49,488 nt of DNA, from NCBI GenBank assembly GCA_016192435.1, contig JACPUD010000023.1, forward strand, positions 1 through 49,488, given 5' to 3'. This document shows positions 1 to 7,531 of the stretch, one piece after another; position 1 is the stretch's first letter, and the number at the start of each line of letters is the position of its first letter. A program made the translations under genes and the position numbers. The notes under the pieces were generated by a model. The model saw nothing but the letters and a program-made list of their open reading frames with translations. It did no database searches and had not been told where the DNA came from. This stretch comes from Rhodocyclales bacterium (lineage in GTDB: Bacteria; Pseudomonadota; Gammaproteobacteria; Burkholderiales; Rhodocyclaceae).

Positions 1-336
1 ATCGAGAATCGCCGGATCGCCGCTGTTGAGTTCCACCAGCCGGCGCAGGTGGGTGATGCTGTCGAGATCGATGCTGGTGCAGCGCAAACCGACATGCGAT
101 CCTTCCACGTGCATCACCTGGGTGCACATGTTGATGGTGATATCCGCGGCGAGCTCCAGGCTCAGCGTGTATTCCTCGCCCGTCTTGCCCTGCCAGGCAT
201 TGCCGGTTTCGAGCAGTGCCCCCTTCAGCGAGATGTCCAGCAAGCGGGCGTCAGCCTTGCCGTCATGCGTGACGAGGTGTACCGGTGAATGAAACACGGC
301 ACGCCAGAAATTGCGACGTTCAGTAGCCTTTGTCAC
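1..336 (-). CDS. PilZ-domain protein (C-terminal end cut by window edge)
   Basis: The minus-strand frame opens at a GTG preceded by a very good AAGGAGG six bases upstream and runs off the left edge. The product begins VTKATERRNFWRAVF and contains LDISLKGALLE about 35 residues later. These match the two signature elements of PilZ domains, RxxxR and (D/N)xSxxG, which bind cyclic di-GMP. Role (inference): a c-di-GMP receptor or a PilZ output module in motility, pilus or exopolysaccharide control. The GTG lies inside the last codons of the upstream 62-residue gene (17-base overlap), so the two are probably translationally coupled. The missing C-terminus prevents deciding whether a second domain follows. 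Confidence 0.8.
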   Translation of the reverse strand, partial: MTKATERRNFWRAVFHSPVHLVTHDGKADARLLDISLKGALLETGNAWQGKTGEEYTLSLELAADITINMCTQVMHVEGSHVGLRCTSIDLDSITHLRRLVELNSGDPAILD

Positions 337-508
337 GCAACGCCTCCTTGTCCACGGCGACCCTGAAATCGATACCGGTGAAATAGTTCTGCAGCGGGCA
401 TGGCGTCCCGGCCGGACAACCGTGCTCGTGGGCGCATTCGACCTGGGTTTGGTCCAGCAGCACCAATTGGCCGCAGACCGGGCAGGGTTCAATCGGCGAG
501 TCGAACAT
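320..508 (-). CDS. Small cysteine-rich putative zinc-binding protein
   Basis: A 62-residue protein starting at an ATG with GGAGG nine bases upstream. It has a CPVC knuckle at residues 9-12, then CAHEHGC and a further CPL, which gives five cysteines and two histidines in about 35 residues. That arrangement suggests a zinc ribbon or similar metal site. I do not recognise a named family. It overlaps the start of the PilZ gene and so probably forms a two-gene unit with it. No signal peptide or membrane segment is visible. Expression looks genuine because of the strong ribosome-binding sites on both genes and the coupled junction. Confidence 0.7.
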   Translation of the reverse strand: MFDSPIEPCPVCGQLVLLDQTQVECAHEHGCPAGTPCPLQNYFTGIDFRVAVDKEALRDKGY

Positions 509-574
509 GGCCTACCTCCGCTTGACGGACTTGCGTGAGCTAGGTTCTGATTATAGACAGTGCGTCTGCTCGGG

Positions 575-587
575 TATCATCGCGGCA
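575..587 (+). promoter_or_regulatory. -10 box placed for leaderless xth mRNA
   Basis: TATCAT at 575-580 ends six bases before the ATG at 587. A sigma70 start about seven bases downstream would fall on the A of the start codon. There is no Shine-Dalgarno sequence. The -35 is weak. Confidence 0.4.
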
Positions 588-1375
588 TGAAGATCGCAAC
601 CTGGAATGTGAATTCGCTCAAGGTGCGTCTGCCGCATGTGCTCGACTGGCTCGCGGCGACCCAGGCCGACGTGCTCTGCCTGCAGGAAACCAAGATGGAG
701 GACAAGGTCTTCCCCTATGCCGAACTGGAAGCCGCCGGCTATCACTCCGCCCACAACGGGCAGAAGACCTACAACGGCGTCGCGATCCTGGCGCGCGGCA
801 CCCTGCACGACATCCGCCTCGATATTCCGGGCTTCGCCGACGAGCAGAAGCGAGTGCTCGCCGCCACGATGAATGGCCTGCGCGTGGTCTGCGCCTACAT
901 GCCCAACGGTCAGGAAGTCGGCTCCGACAAATACCAGTACAAGCTGCGCTGGCTGGCTGCGCTGACCGCTTACCTGCGCGACGAGCTGCAGCGCTATCCA
1001 CGGTTGGCCTTGCTCGGCGACTACAACATTGCGCCGGAAGATCGCGACGTGCACGATCCCGTGGCCTGGAAGGATCAGATTCTGTGCAGCGAGCCCGAGC
1101 GCGCGGCCTTTCGCCAGTTTCTCGACCTGGGCCTGGCGGACGCCTTCCGCCTGTTCGAGCAGCCGGAGAAGCTCTACTCGTGGTGGGATTACCGGCAGAT
1201 GGGCTTCAGGCTCAATCGCGGCCTGCGCATCGACCATATCCTGTTGTCACTGCCGCTGGCTGCCAACTGCCAGTCCTGCGTCATCGACAAGGCGCCACGC
1301 AAGCTGGAACGGCCTTCCGACCATGCACCCGTAATGGCCGACCTGCTTGCCCTTGCGCAGGCTGCCGCGACATGA
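587..1375 (+). CDS. xth: Exodeoxyribonuclease III
   Basis: A 262-residue enzyme of the ExoIII/AP endonuclease family, which cleaves DNA at abasic sites and removes nucleotides 3'-5' in base-excision repair. Visible motifs in order are MKIATWNVNS (Asn7), LQETK (catalytic metal-binding Glu34), GDYNIAPEDRDVHDP, RIDHILLS and the final SDHAPV, which together hold the Asp/Asn/His catalytic residues of the family. Length is typical. The ATG at 587 is chosen because the family starts at MKI; the nine upstream in-frame residues are not conserved. It ends in an ATGA overlap with the Crp/Fnr gene, so the two are likely cotranscribed. Confidence 0.95.
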   Translation: MKIATWNVNSLKVRLPHVLDWLAATQADVLCLQETKMEDKVFPYAELEAAGYHSAHNGQKTYNGVAILARGTLHDIRLDIPGFADEQKRVLAATMNGLRVVCAYMPNGQEVGSDKYQYKLRWLAALTAYLRDELQRYPRLALLGDYNIAPEDRDVHDPVAWKDQILCSEPERAAFRQFLDLGLADAFRLFEQPEKLYSWWDYRQMGFRLNRGLRIDHILLSLPLAANCQSCVIDKAPRKLERPSDHAPVMADLLALAQAAAT

Positions 1376-2025
1376 ACGCCGAGCGATTGCTGGCGCTCTA
1401 TCCGGTGCTGGGCAAACTGCCCCCCGGGGTCGTGCAGCGGATACGCGACAGCTTGCAGACCATGACCATTCCCTCCGGGACCGTGGTTTTCGACGAGCGC
1501 CAGCCCTGTCGGGGCTTTCCTTTCGTGCTCGAAGGTACCATCCGCGTCGCCAAGTGCAGCGGCAGCGGCCGCGAACTGCCTCTGTATCGCGTGCTGGCCG
1601 GCGAAAGCTGCATCATCACCTCGAGTTGCCTGCTCGGCCACGCCGACTACAACGCGCGCGGGGTCGCCGAGGGCGCGACCACGCTGGCCCTGCTGCCGCG
1701 CCCCCTGTTCGACGAGATGCTGGGCGAGCCGGCCTTCCGCGACTTTGTCTTTGCCTTGTTCTCCGAGCGCATGGCTGAATTGATGCAGCTCGTGGAAGAA
1801 GTTGCCTTCCGCAAGCTCGACCAGCGCCTGGCGGCCCTGCTGCTGGGCAAGGGGCGCCTCGTGCATGCCACGCACCAGCAACTGGCCGACGAACTGGGCA
1901 GCGTGCGCGAAATGGTCAGCCGGCTGCTGAAGGGTTTTGCCGAGCAGGGGCTGGTGCGGCTCGGCCGCGAGCAGGTGGAAGTGCTGGACGCCGCGGGCCT
2001 GCGAAAAATGGCCTCTGTGACTTAG
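1372..2025 (+). CDS. Crp/Fnr-family transcriptional regulator
   Basis: A 217-residue cytoplasmic regulator with an N-terminal cyclic-nucleotide-binding-type beta-roll (about residues 10-130) and a C-terminal winged helix (about 150-215). It lacks the N-terminal FNR iron-sulfur cysteine cluster but carries Cys46, Cys62, Cys80 and Cys86 in the sensor domain, including the motif GESCIITSSCLLGH, so thiol or metal sensing is possible (inference). The recognition helix reads GSVREMVSRLL; its R-E-x-x-x-R spacing equals the CRP residues that read TGTGA half-sites. A TGTGA-N6-TTACA dyad sits exactly over its own stop codon, upstream of the DUF2892 gene. It starts by ATGA overlap with xth. Confidence 0.88.
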   Translation: MNAERLLALYPVLGKLPPGVVQRIRDSLQTMTIPSGTVVFDERQPCRGFPFVLEGTIRVAKCSGSGRELPLYRVLAGESCIITSSCLLGHADYNARGVAEGATTLALLPRPLFDEMLGEPAFRDFVFALFSERMAELMQLVEEVAFRKLDQRLAALLLGKGRLVHATHQQLADELGSVREMVSRLLKGFAEQGLVRLGREQVEVLDAAGLRKMASVT

Positions 2026-2088
2026 GTTACAGTCAGGCGCCGGCTGAATTGGTGTAATGCGCTCACTGTTGCATAACCCCCTAAGGAG
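2015..2088 (+). promoter_or_regulatory. CRP-type class II promoter for the DUF2892 gene
   Basis: The 18-base dyad CTGTGACTTAGGTTACAG at 2015-2032 (14 of 18 positions symmetric) is a TGTGA-N6-TTACA operator. A TGTAAT -10 box at 2053-2058 predicts a start near 2065, which puts the dyad centre (2023.5) at -41.5, the exact class II spacing for CRP/FNR proteins. AAGGAG at 2083-2088 is the ribosome-binding site. The neighbouring Crp/Fnr regulator is the natural candidate to bind here (inference). Confidence 0.6.
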
Positions 2089-2094
2089 AACACC

Positions 2095-2289
2095 ATGAAA
2101 CTGAACGTCGGCGGCATCGACCGCGTATTGCGTATTGCTGCGGGTCTGGGACTGGTTGGCTGGGCTGCCATGGGCGGTCCGGTGTGGGCGTGGATCGGCG
2201 TGGTGCCCCTGGCCACCGGCTCAATCGGCTGGTGCCCGGTTTATCCGTTGCTCGGCATGAATACCTGCCCGATGAAGAAGCAGGCCTGA
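2095..2289 (+). CDS. DUF2892 (YgaP-like transmembrane) protein
   Basis: A 64-residue inner-membrane protein of the DUF2892 family, the same hairpin found at the C-terminus of the rhodanese YgaP. It begins MKLNVGGIDRVLRIAAG, has two hydrophobic helices, and ends GWCPVYPLLGMNTCPMKK with the two conserved cysteines (WCPxY and TCP) of the family. AAGGAG six bases before the ATG is a strong ribosome-binding site. Its position directly after a cysteine-bearing Crp/Fnr regulator, behind a matching operator, suggests a regulated membrane response, perhaps to sulfur or redox stress (inference). A strong terminator follows. Confidence 0.85.
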   Translation: MKLNVGGIDRVLRIAAGLGLVGWAAMGGPVWAWIGVVPLATGSIGWCPVYPLLGMNTCPMKKQA

Positions 2290-2307
2290 GTTTCCTTCGG
2301 CCGCAAG

Positions 2308-2344
2308 ACGCCGCGCCGCCGCAAGGTGACGCGGCGTTTTTTTT
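2308..2344 (+). terminator. Rho-independent terminator after DUF2892 gene
   Basis: Perfect 8-bp stem ACGCCGCG/CGCGGCGT around a 14-base loop, followed directly by eight T residues. Confidence 0.9.
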
Positions 2345-2390
2345 GTCCGCGCCGCAGGCGCGGACGGTATTCCCTTGCGAGTCCCGGGAT

Positions 2391-3395
2391 TCAGAATTCG
2401 ATGCCGAGATTGATCGAATCGAAGGTCTGCGCGCCGCCATTGCTGGCGATACTGAAGAATTCCTCGCTGCGCCGTACTCGCGTCAGCGACAGGCGTACCG
2501 CCTCGATGCGCAGGCTGATGCCGGCGGTGAGGTCATACACATGCAGCCGCCTGCGCACACTCGGGCTGTTGCGGAACACCGTGCCGTCGAGAAAGATGTT
2601 GTGCGCGATGAGCCGATGATCGAGCCCGGCGAAAACATACCATTCGATGCCCTCGGCGCGCCCCGGTTCGATGTCGCGGCGCATGTTTTGCAGCATGGAG
2701 CCGCCCGGCTCGATGGTGTCCGGGCCGAAGCCCGTCATGTGGCGGCCCAGGCGCAGGGACGCACCGGCGCGCGCCAGCGTCATCACCGTGCCCAGGGTCG
2801 CGCCGCCATGCGGGATCAGTTCCAGCTCGACACCCTGGTCGCTGCCGAGGACATGCTTGCTCTTGGCCAGCCAGGAGACCAGAAAGGCCGGTTCATTGGG
2901 GATCTGGTGCTGCCAGCCCGCGGGCCGCGGGGCGCCGATCAGCCGGTGCCAGCCGGACTGGATTTCGCGGCCCAGGGCCGACGGGCCGACCAGGCCGAGG
3001 TCGATTTCGACCGTATCGAGGCGGTTTGCCTTGGCCCGTTGCGCCACGCCGCCGAGGTACAGCCAGGCCGCCCAGGGACGGTCGAAAGGCTGCGGCAGGC
3101 TGTTGGTGATCGACTTCGGTGTGTATAGGTTCTGGCCGACGAAGAGGCCGAGATGGATATCGCTGCCGTCTTTCGGCGCCAGTTGTTCCAGCAGTTCCGT
3201 GGCCGGCAGTTGCAGCAGTTCGAAGGGAGCGCCGCCGCCGAACTTGAAGCCATGGGTGTAATAACGATCGGTGCGCGCCAGCAGATCGTTCTCGATGAAA
3301 AGCTGGAATTCGCTGCCTTCGGGCGGACGCATCTGGGCGCCGGCGGAGGGCATCCAGACCAGAACCAGGGCGAAGATAGCCAGGATACGAAACAT
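2391..3395 (-). CDS. LpxR-like outer-membrane lipid A deacylase (DUF2219)
   Basis: A 334-residue precursor with a clear signal peptide (MFRILAIFALVLVWMPSAGA, cleavage after about residue 20), predicted to form an outer-membrane beta-barrel that ends in aromatic Phe (GIEF). It carries the LpxR signature ENDLLARTDRYYTHG at residues 35-49. In the family, the Asn/Asp of END and the Thr of TDR belong to the active site that removes the 3'-acyloxyacyl group of lipid A in a calcium-dependent way. The ATG at 3395 is selected because it starts the signal peptide; no strong ribosome-binding site is seen. It stands alone, 44 bases downstream of the flavoprotein gene on the same strand. Confidence 0.82.
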   Translation of the reverse strand: MFRILAIFALVLVWMPSAGAQMRPPEGSEFQLFIENDLLARTDRYYTHGFKFGGGAPFELLQLPATELLEQLAPKDGSDIHLGLFVGQNLYTPKSITNSLPQPFDRPWAAWLYLGGVAQRAKANRLDTVEIDLGLVGPSALGREIQSGWHRLIGAPRPAGWQHQIPNEPAFLVSWLAKSKHVLGSDQGVELELIPHGGATLGTVMTLARAGASLRLGRHMTGFGPDTIEPGGSMLQNMRRDIEPGRAEGIEWYVFAGLDHRLIAHNIFLDGTVFRNSPSVRRRLHVYDLTAGISLRIEAVRLSLTRVRRSEEFFSIASNGGAQTFDSINLGIEF

Positions 3396-3438
3396 CGGGT
3401 CGCAGACGAGCAGTCGGGTCTGAGAATGAATCTGCACA

Positions 3439-4701
3439 TTATCGCGCGTCTGCGGATTTGGTCTCCGCCAGCCAGCGCAACATCCCCTGTGCCGCGGCGC
3501 GGCCGCTGGCAAAACAGGCGGTGAGCAGGTAGCCGCCGGTCGGCGCTTCCCAGTCGAGCATTTCCCCGGCGCAGAACGTCCCCGGCAGGGTCTTCAGCAT
3601 CAGGTTGCGGTCCAGCGCGGCGAAATCGACGCCGCCGGCGCTGCTGATGGCTTCGTCGAGTGGACGCGGCGATACGAGGCGCAAGGGCAGGGCCTTGATC
3701 AGGGCCGCGAGCCGTTGCGGCGTGGCGAGATCGTCCGCCGCGGCAAACTCGTGCAGCAGCGCTGCCTTGACGCCGGCGATGCCGGCGCGGCGGCGCAGGT
3801 GGTTGGACAGCGAATCGCGGCCGCGCGGCTGCGCCAAATCCCGGGTCAGGCGCTGCAGGTCGCGCCCCGGGGCAAGGTCCAGATGCAGCACGGCGCCGCC
3901 GCTGGTTTCGATGCAGTCGCGCAGCGGCGCCGCCAGCGCATAGATCAGGCTGCCTTCGACGCCGTGCTGCGTGATGAGGAATTCGCCGTCCTGCCGATTC
4001 ATCGATCCGTCCTGGGCGATGAAGCTGGCGCTGACGGTTTTTACCGGTGTGCCGGCAAAGCGCTGGCGCAGATGCGCGCTCCAGGCGACATTGAAGCCGC
4101 AGTTGGCAGGTCGCAGCGCCTGCACCTCGACGCCGCGCGCCTGCAGCAGCGGCACCCAGGCGCCGTCCGAACCCAGGCGCGCCCAACTGCCGCCGCCCAG
4201 CGCCAGCACCGTGGCGCCAGCGTCAACTTTCAATTCGCCGGCCGGCGTGGCGAAGCGCAAGCGGCCGTCGCCATCCCAGCCCAGCCAACGGTGGCGCGCA
4301 TGGACGCTCACGCCGGCGCTGCGCAGCCGGTGCAGCCAGGCGCGCAGCAGCGGCGCCGCCTTCATTTCCTGGGGGAAGACACGGCCCGAACTGCCGACGA
4401 AGGTGGCTATGCCGAGGGCCTGAGCCCAGTCGCGCAGTTGCTGCGGGCCGAATTCGGCAAGCCAGCGGCCGACTTCCTCGCGGCGTGCGCCATAGCGCGC
4501 GACGAATTGCTCCGACGCTTCCGTATGCGTCAGGTTGAGGCCGCCGCGGCCGGCCAGCAGGAACTTGCGCGCCACCGAGGGCATGGCATCGAAGACTTCG
4601 ACGCGCAAACCGGCGTTGCTCAACACTTCCGCGACCATCAGGCCAGCCGGGCCGCCGCCGATGACGGCGATGGTTCGCGGCTGCGGCTCAGCGGCGGGCA
4701 A
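3439..4701 (-). CDS. FAD-dependent flavoprotein, TIGR03862/YhiN (HI0933-like) family
   Basis: About 420 residues. The N-terminal dinucleotide-binding motif [18 protein letters not shown] is followed by [18 protein letters not shown], the hallmark of HI0933/YhiN-type flavoproteins, and the C-terminal FAD segment [28 protein letters not shown]. The substrate is unknown for this family. No ATG is available: TTG at 4701 places about ten residues before the Rossmann motif, as usual, whereas the upstream TTG at 4746 would add fifteen residues lying inside ksgA. The gene overlaps the last 14 bases of ksgA, so translation is probably coupled. It is the last gene of the lptD-surA-pdxA-ksgA strand. Confidence 0.85.
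   Translation of the reverse strand: MPAAEPQPRTIAVIGGGPAGLMVAEVLSNAGLRVEVFDAMPSVARKFLLAGRGGLNLTHTEASEQFVARYGARREEVGRWLAEFGPQQLRDWAQALGIATFVGSSGRVFPQEMKAAPLLRAWLHRLRSAGVSVHARHRWLGWDGDGRLRFATPAGELKVDAGATVLALGGGSWARLGSDGAWVPLLQARGVEVQALRPANCGFNVAWSAHLRQRFAGTPVKTVSASFIAQDGSMNRQDGEFLITQHGVEGSLIYALAAPLRDCIETSGGAVLHLDLAPGRDLQRLTRDLAQPRGRDSLSNHLRRRAGIAGVKAALLHEFAAADDLATPQRLAALIKALPLRLVSPRPLDEAISSAGGVDFAALDRNLMLKTLPGTFCAGEMLDWEAPTGGYLLTACFASGRAAAQGMLRWLAETKSADAR
4216..4228 (-). repeat. Dispersed motif copy, one mismatch
   Basis: AGTTGACGCTGGC then GCCACGG, in the YhiN-like flavoprotein gene. Confidence 0.5.
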
Positions 4702-5536
4702 GGTCGGCCAGCTTATTGGCGAGGCGCACGTAGTCGGCCACGGCAATGTCTTCGGCGCGTGCCGTGGGCGTGATGCCCAGCGCGGCGAGTTCGGCCTCGC
4801 CGATGAATTCGCGCAGCGTGTTGCGCAGCATCTTGCGCCGCTGCGAGAACGCCGCGGTGACCACCCTGGCGAACAGCGCCGGGTCGGTCGCCGTTACCTG
4901 CTCGCGAAGCGACATCCCAGGTATGCAGAGCCCGCCAGCGCCAACTGTCGAGAAATCGACCGGAATCATGCGCACGATGGCCGAGTCGACCTTGGGCGGC
5001 GGATTGAAGGCGCCTGGCGGCACGATGAACATGCGCTCCATGTGGTAGCGATACTGCAGCATCACCGAGAGGCGGCCGAAGTCCTTGCTGCCGGGTTCGG
5101 CCACCATGCGGTCGACCACTTCCTTTTGCAGCATGAAGTGCATGTCATAGACCAGCGGCGCGAAGGGCACCAGATGGAACAACAGCGGGCTGGAAATGTT
5201 GTAAGGCAGGTTGCCGACGATCTTCAGCGGCCCCGCAGCCTTCAGCGTGCCGAAGTCGAATTCGAGCGCATCGCCTTCATGAATGCTCAGGCGTTCGGGC
5301 GGAAAGCGCTGCCGCAGGCGGGCGATGAGGTCGCGGTCGATCTCGACCACGTGCAGATGATCGATGCGCTCCAGCAGCGGTTCGGTCAGGGCGCCCAGCC
5401 CCGGTCCGATCTCGACCACCGTGTCGCCGGCGCGCGGCGCGATGGCCTCGACGATCTTGCGGATCACGCCGTCGGAAACCAGGAAGTTCTGGCCAAAACG
5501 ACGGCGGGCGCTGTGCCCTTCAACTTGTCTGCCCAC
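4688..5536 (-). CDS. rsmA: 16S rRNA (A1518/A1519-N6)-dimethyltransferase
   Basis: KsgA/RsmA, 282 residues, dimethylates two adjacent adenosines near the 3' end of 16S rRNA during 30S maturation. Motifs: RRRFGQNFL (residues 11-19), the SAM site [14 protein letters not shown] (42-55), VEIDRDL (64-70), GDALEFDF, and the catalytic [11 protein letters not shown] (109-119). The start is GTG at 5536; there is no ATG close to the conserved N-terminus and the ribosome-binding site is weak. The pdxA-ksgA pairing is widely conserved, but here a glutamine amidotransferase and a 108-base spacer lie between them. One copy of the AGTTGGCGCTGGC motif lies inside it at 4934-4946. Confidence 0.95.
   Translation of the reverse strand: MGRQVEGHSARRRFGQNFLVSDGVIRKIVEAIAPRAGDTVVEIGPGLGALTEPLLERIDHLHVVEIDRDLIARLRQRFPPERLSIHEGDALEFDFGTLKAAGPLKIVGNLPYNISSPLLFHLVPFAPLVYDMHFMLQKEVVDRMVAEPGSKDFGRLSVMLQYRYHMERMFIVPPGAFNPPPKVDSAIVRMIPVDFSTVGAGGLCIPGMSLREQVTATDPALFARVVTAAFSQRRKMLRNTLREFIGEAELAALGITPTARAEDIAVADYVRLANKLADLARR
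4934..4946 (-). repeat. Dispersed motif copy, exact core
   Basis: AGTTGGCGCTGGC on the minus strand, in ksgA; the +18 CGG of the extended motif is missing here. Frame reads VGA. Confidence 0.6.
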
Positions 5537-5538
5537 GT

Positions 5539-5617
5539 CAGTTAGCCGGAGTTTCAGAGATGCCTAAGCCGCGCAGCGGGTTGAGCGAGCTAGGCGAACG
5601 GCCGCAACTAAACCTCT
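5539..5617. repeat. Imperfect inverted repeat in ksgA leader
   Basis: The 108-base spacer between the amidotransferase and ksgA holds an imperfect palindrome. The outer parts AGTTAGCCG and CGGCCGCAACT correspond loosely, and the inner parts GCCTAAGC and GCTAGGC are near-complements. It resembles a small REP/MITE-type spacer. No transposase is associated. Confidence 0.35.
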
Positions 5618-5644
5618 TCTGCGCCGTATGTCCGGCGACGGATT

Positions 5645-6439
5645 TCATGCCGTACGCGCCGTGGCCGCCGGCACGCCGCTGTGGAACACCATCAGGGTGC
5701 CGGGTTCCATGGCGGTCCAGGCTTCGTTGTCGGTCAGCGGCAGCGTGGCGATCACGGCGACGCGGTCATCGGGGTTGGTCACCTCGCTGAAATCAACGCT
5801 GACGTCCTGGTCCTTCAGGTGGGCAACGGCGAACGGCGCCTGGCGCACGACGTAGGCCAGCTTGGTGGCGCAGTGGGCATACAGGCAGTTGCCGTTGCTG
5901 AGCAGGAAATTGAACTCGCCGTGGCCAGCAATCTCACGCGTGATGCCGGCGAGGAAATCGAACATCGGGCGGCGCAGCGGCATGGCATGACCGAACTCGG
6001 CGCGCAGGCGCTGCAGCAGGAAGCAGAAAGCCAGCTCGGAATCGGTGTCACCGACCGGGACGAAGCTGCCGTCGAGGCTCGGCGTGAATTCCTTGTGGTT
6101 GCCGCCGAGGTTTCCATTATGGGCGAACAGCCAGTAGCGGCCCCACAGCTCGCGCTGGAAGGGGTGGGTGTTCTCCAAGGCGACTCTGCCCTGGGTCGCC
6201 TTGCGGATGTGAGCGATGACGTTCTTCGAATGGATCGGGTAGTGGCGCACCAGTTCGGCCACGGCCGACTGCGCCGAAGGCTCGACGTCGAGGAAGACGC
6301 GGCAGCCGGGACCTTCGAAGAAGGCGATGCCCCAGCCGTCCTTATGCACATCGGTGAGCCCGCCGCGGGTGCGGAAGCCCTCGAAGGAGAAACAGATGTC
6401 GGTCGGCGTGTTGCCGTTCATGCCGAGCAGCTGGCACAT
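5645..6439 (-). CDS. Class II glutamine amidotransferase (YafJ-like)
   Basis: 264 residues with the N-terminal nucleophile Cys2 exposed after Met removal (MCQLLGMNGN). Ntn-hydrolase glutaminase motifs follow: DGWGIAFFEG, HIRKATQG, ENTHPFQRELWGRYWLFAHNGNL and GDTDSELAFCFLL. These bind and hydrolyse glutamine. There is no synthetase domain, so the ammonia acceptor is unknown, as for YafJ. The ATG at 6439 follows the pdxA stop codon directly (TAAATG), and a G-rich run from a palindromic repeat serves as the ribosome-binding site. Its insertion between pdxA and ksgA is a local peculiarity; the two flanking genes are normally adjacent. Confidence 0.88.
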   Translation of the reverse strand: MCQLLGMNGNTPTDICFSFEGFRTRGGLTDVHKDGWGIAFFEGPGCRVFLDVEPSAQSAVAELVRHYPIHSKNVIAHIRKATQGRVALENTHPFQRELWGRYWLFAHNGNLGGNHKEFTPSLDGSFVPVGDTDSELAFCFLLQRLRAEFGHAMPLRRPMFDFLAGITREIAGHGEFNFLLSNGNCLYAHCATKLAYVVRQAPFAVAHLKDQDVSVDFSEVTNPDDRVAVIATLPLTDNEAWTAMEPGTLMVFHSGVPAATARTA

Positions 6440-7531
6440 TTAGCCATCCCCCCCTCCCCCTTCCCGAGGAAGGGGGTGACGGTGGTTCGCCGGCTGCGCC
6501 GGCTCCGGGTCATGGCTGCGCCGCCCGATCGACAAAAAGGCGGTCGGCCCTGCGGGCGGCGCGCTTCGGCGCGATGCCATGTCGATCGCTGCGTCGATCG
6601 CGGCGAACAGGCTGGTCGGCGAGGCCTGGCCGGTGCCGGCGAGGTCGAGCGCGGTGCCGTGGTCGACCGAGGTGCGGATAATCGGCAGGCCCAGCGTGAC
6701 GTTGATGCCCTCGTCGAAGGCCGCATACTTGAGCACGGCCAGGCCCTGGTCGTGATACATCGCCAGTTGTGCGTCGGAACCGGCCAGCACATTTTTTGTG
6801 AACAGCGTATCCGCCGGCAAGGGGCCGATCAGATTCATGCCTTCGCCGCGCAGTTGGTCCAGCACCGGTGCGATCACTTCGATTTCCTCGCGGCCCATGT
6901 GACCGCCTTCGCCGGCATGCGGGTTGAGTCCGGCGACCAGGATGCGCGGCGCGGCGATGCCGAACTTGCTGCGCAGATCGGCGTGAAGGATGCGGATCGT
7001 GGTTTCCAGTTCTTCGCGCGTGATCGCGGTGGCGACGTCCTTCAAGGCCAGATGCGTGGTCGCCAGCGCCACGCGCAGGCCAGCGCCGGCCAGCATCATC
7101 ACCACGCGCGGCGTTGCCGTGTGTTCGGCCAGGTATTCGGTATGGCCGCTGAAGGCGATGCCGGCATCGTTGATGACGCCCTTATGCACCGGCGCGGTGA
7201 CCATCGCGGCATAGTCGCCGGCGACGCAGCCGGCCAGCGCAGCATCGAGGATATCCAGCACATAGCGCGCATTGGCGGCGTCGAGCCGTCCCGCCAGCGC
7301 CAACTTTCGCAGCGGCACATGGCGGATCTCGATGCGTTCGGCGTTCACGCCAAGCTGTTGCGCGCGCGCCGCCAGCAGCTCGCGATCGCCCAGCACCACC
7401 AGCCGCGCCGGCCACGCGCGCTCGGCCAGCCGCAGGCAGATGTCCGGTCCGATTCCCGCGGGTTCGCCGGAGGTGACCGCGATTACCGGCGGCCCGGAAC
7501 GACTAGCGTTCTTCGCTGCGGTATTCGACAT
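6440..7531 (-). CDS. pdxA: 4-hydroxythreonine-4-phosphate dehydrogenase
   Basis: PdxA oxidises 4-phosphohydroxy-L-threonine in pyridoxal phosphate synthesis. It starts at ATG 7531, inside the last 29 bases of surA. Motifs: [35 protein letters not shown] (metal His), [21 protein letters not shown] and [15 protein letters not shown]. The normal protein ends shortly after this last motif. Here about 45 extra residues follow, ending [12 protein letters not shown], and they are encoded by a palindromic intergenic repeat. The extension is low-complexity and probably non-functional (inference). Length is 363 residues against roughly 330 usual. An AGTTGGCGCTGGC motif copy lies at 7293-7305. Confidence 0.93.
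   Translation of the reverse strand: MSNTAAKNASRSGPPVIAVTSGEPAGIGPDICLRLAERAWPARLVVLGDRELLAARAQQLGVNAERIEIRHVPLRKLALAGRLDAANARYVLDILDAALAGCVAGDYAAMVTAPVHKGVINDAGIAFSGHTEYLAEHTATPRVVMMLAGAGLRVALATTHLALKDVATAITREELETTIRILHADLRSKFGIAAPRILVAGLNPHAGEGGHMGREEIEVIAPVLDQLRGEGMNLIGPLPADTLFTKNVLAGSDAQLAMYHDQGLAVLKYAAFDEGINVTLGLPIIRTSVDHGTALDLAGTGQASPTSLFAAIDAAIDMASRRSAPPAGPTAFLSIGRRSHDPEPAQPANHRHPLPREGGGGDG
6443..6480. repeat. Palindromic spacer repeat, copy A
   Basis: GCCATCC...CCCCCTTCC-CGA-GGAAGGGGG-TGAC, with perfect 9-bp arms at 6456-6476. It is part of the 3' end of pdxA and supplies a G-rich Shine-Dalgarno-like run for the amidotransferase gene on the minus strand. Confidence 0.75.
7293..7305 (-). 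repeat. Dispersed motif copy, exact core
   Basis: AGTTGGCGCTGGC then GGGACGG, in pdxA; frame reads LALAGR. Confidence 0.65.

Noticed and set aside
2049-2077. Alternative sigma70 promoter TTGGTG-N17-CATAAC before DUF2892
   Set aside because: Predicted start would fall inside the ribosome-binding site; TGTAAT at 2053 with the dyad at -41.5 is more consistent.
2345-2365. Perfect GTCCGCGCC/GGCGCGGAC hairpin as terminator of the LpxR-like gene
   Set aside because: Stem is perfect but the minus strand has no T-run after it; kept only as an observation.
4702-4746. TTG at 4746 as start of the YhiN-like flavoprotein
   Set aside because: Would add fifteen residues encoded entirely within ksgA and unlike the family; TTG 4701 fits better.
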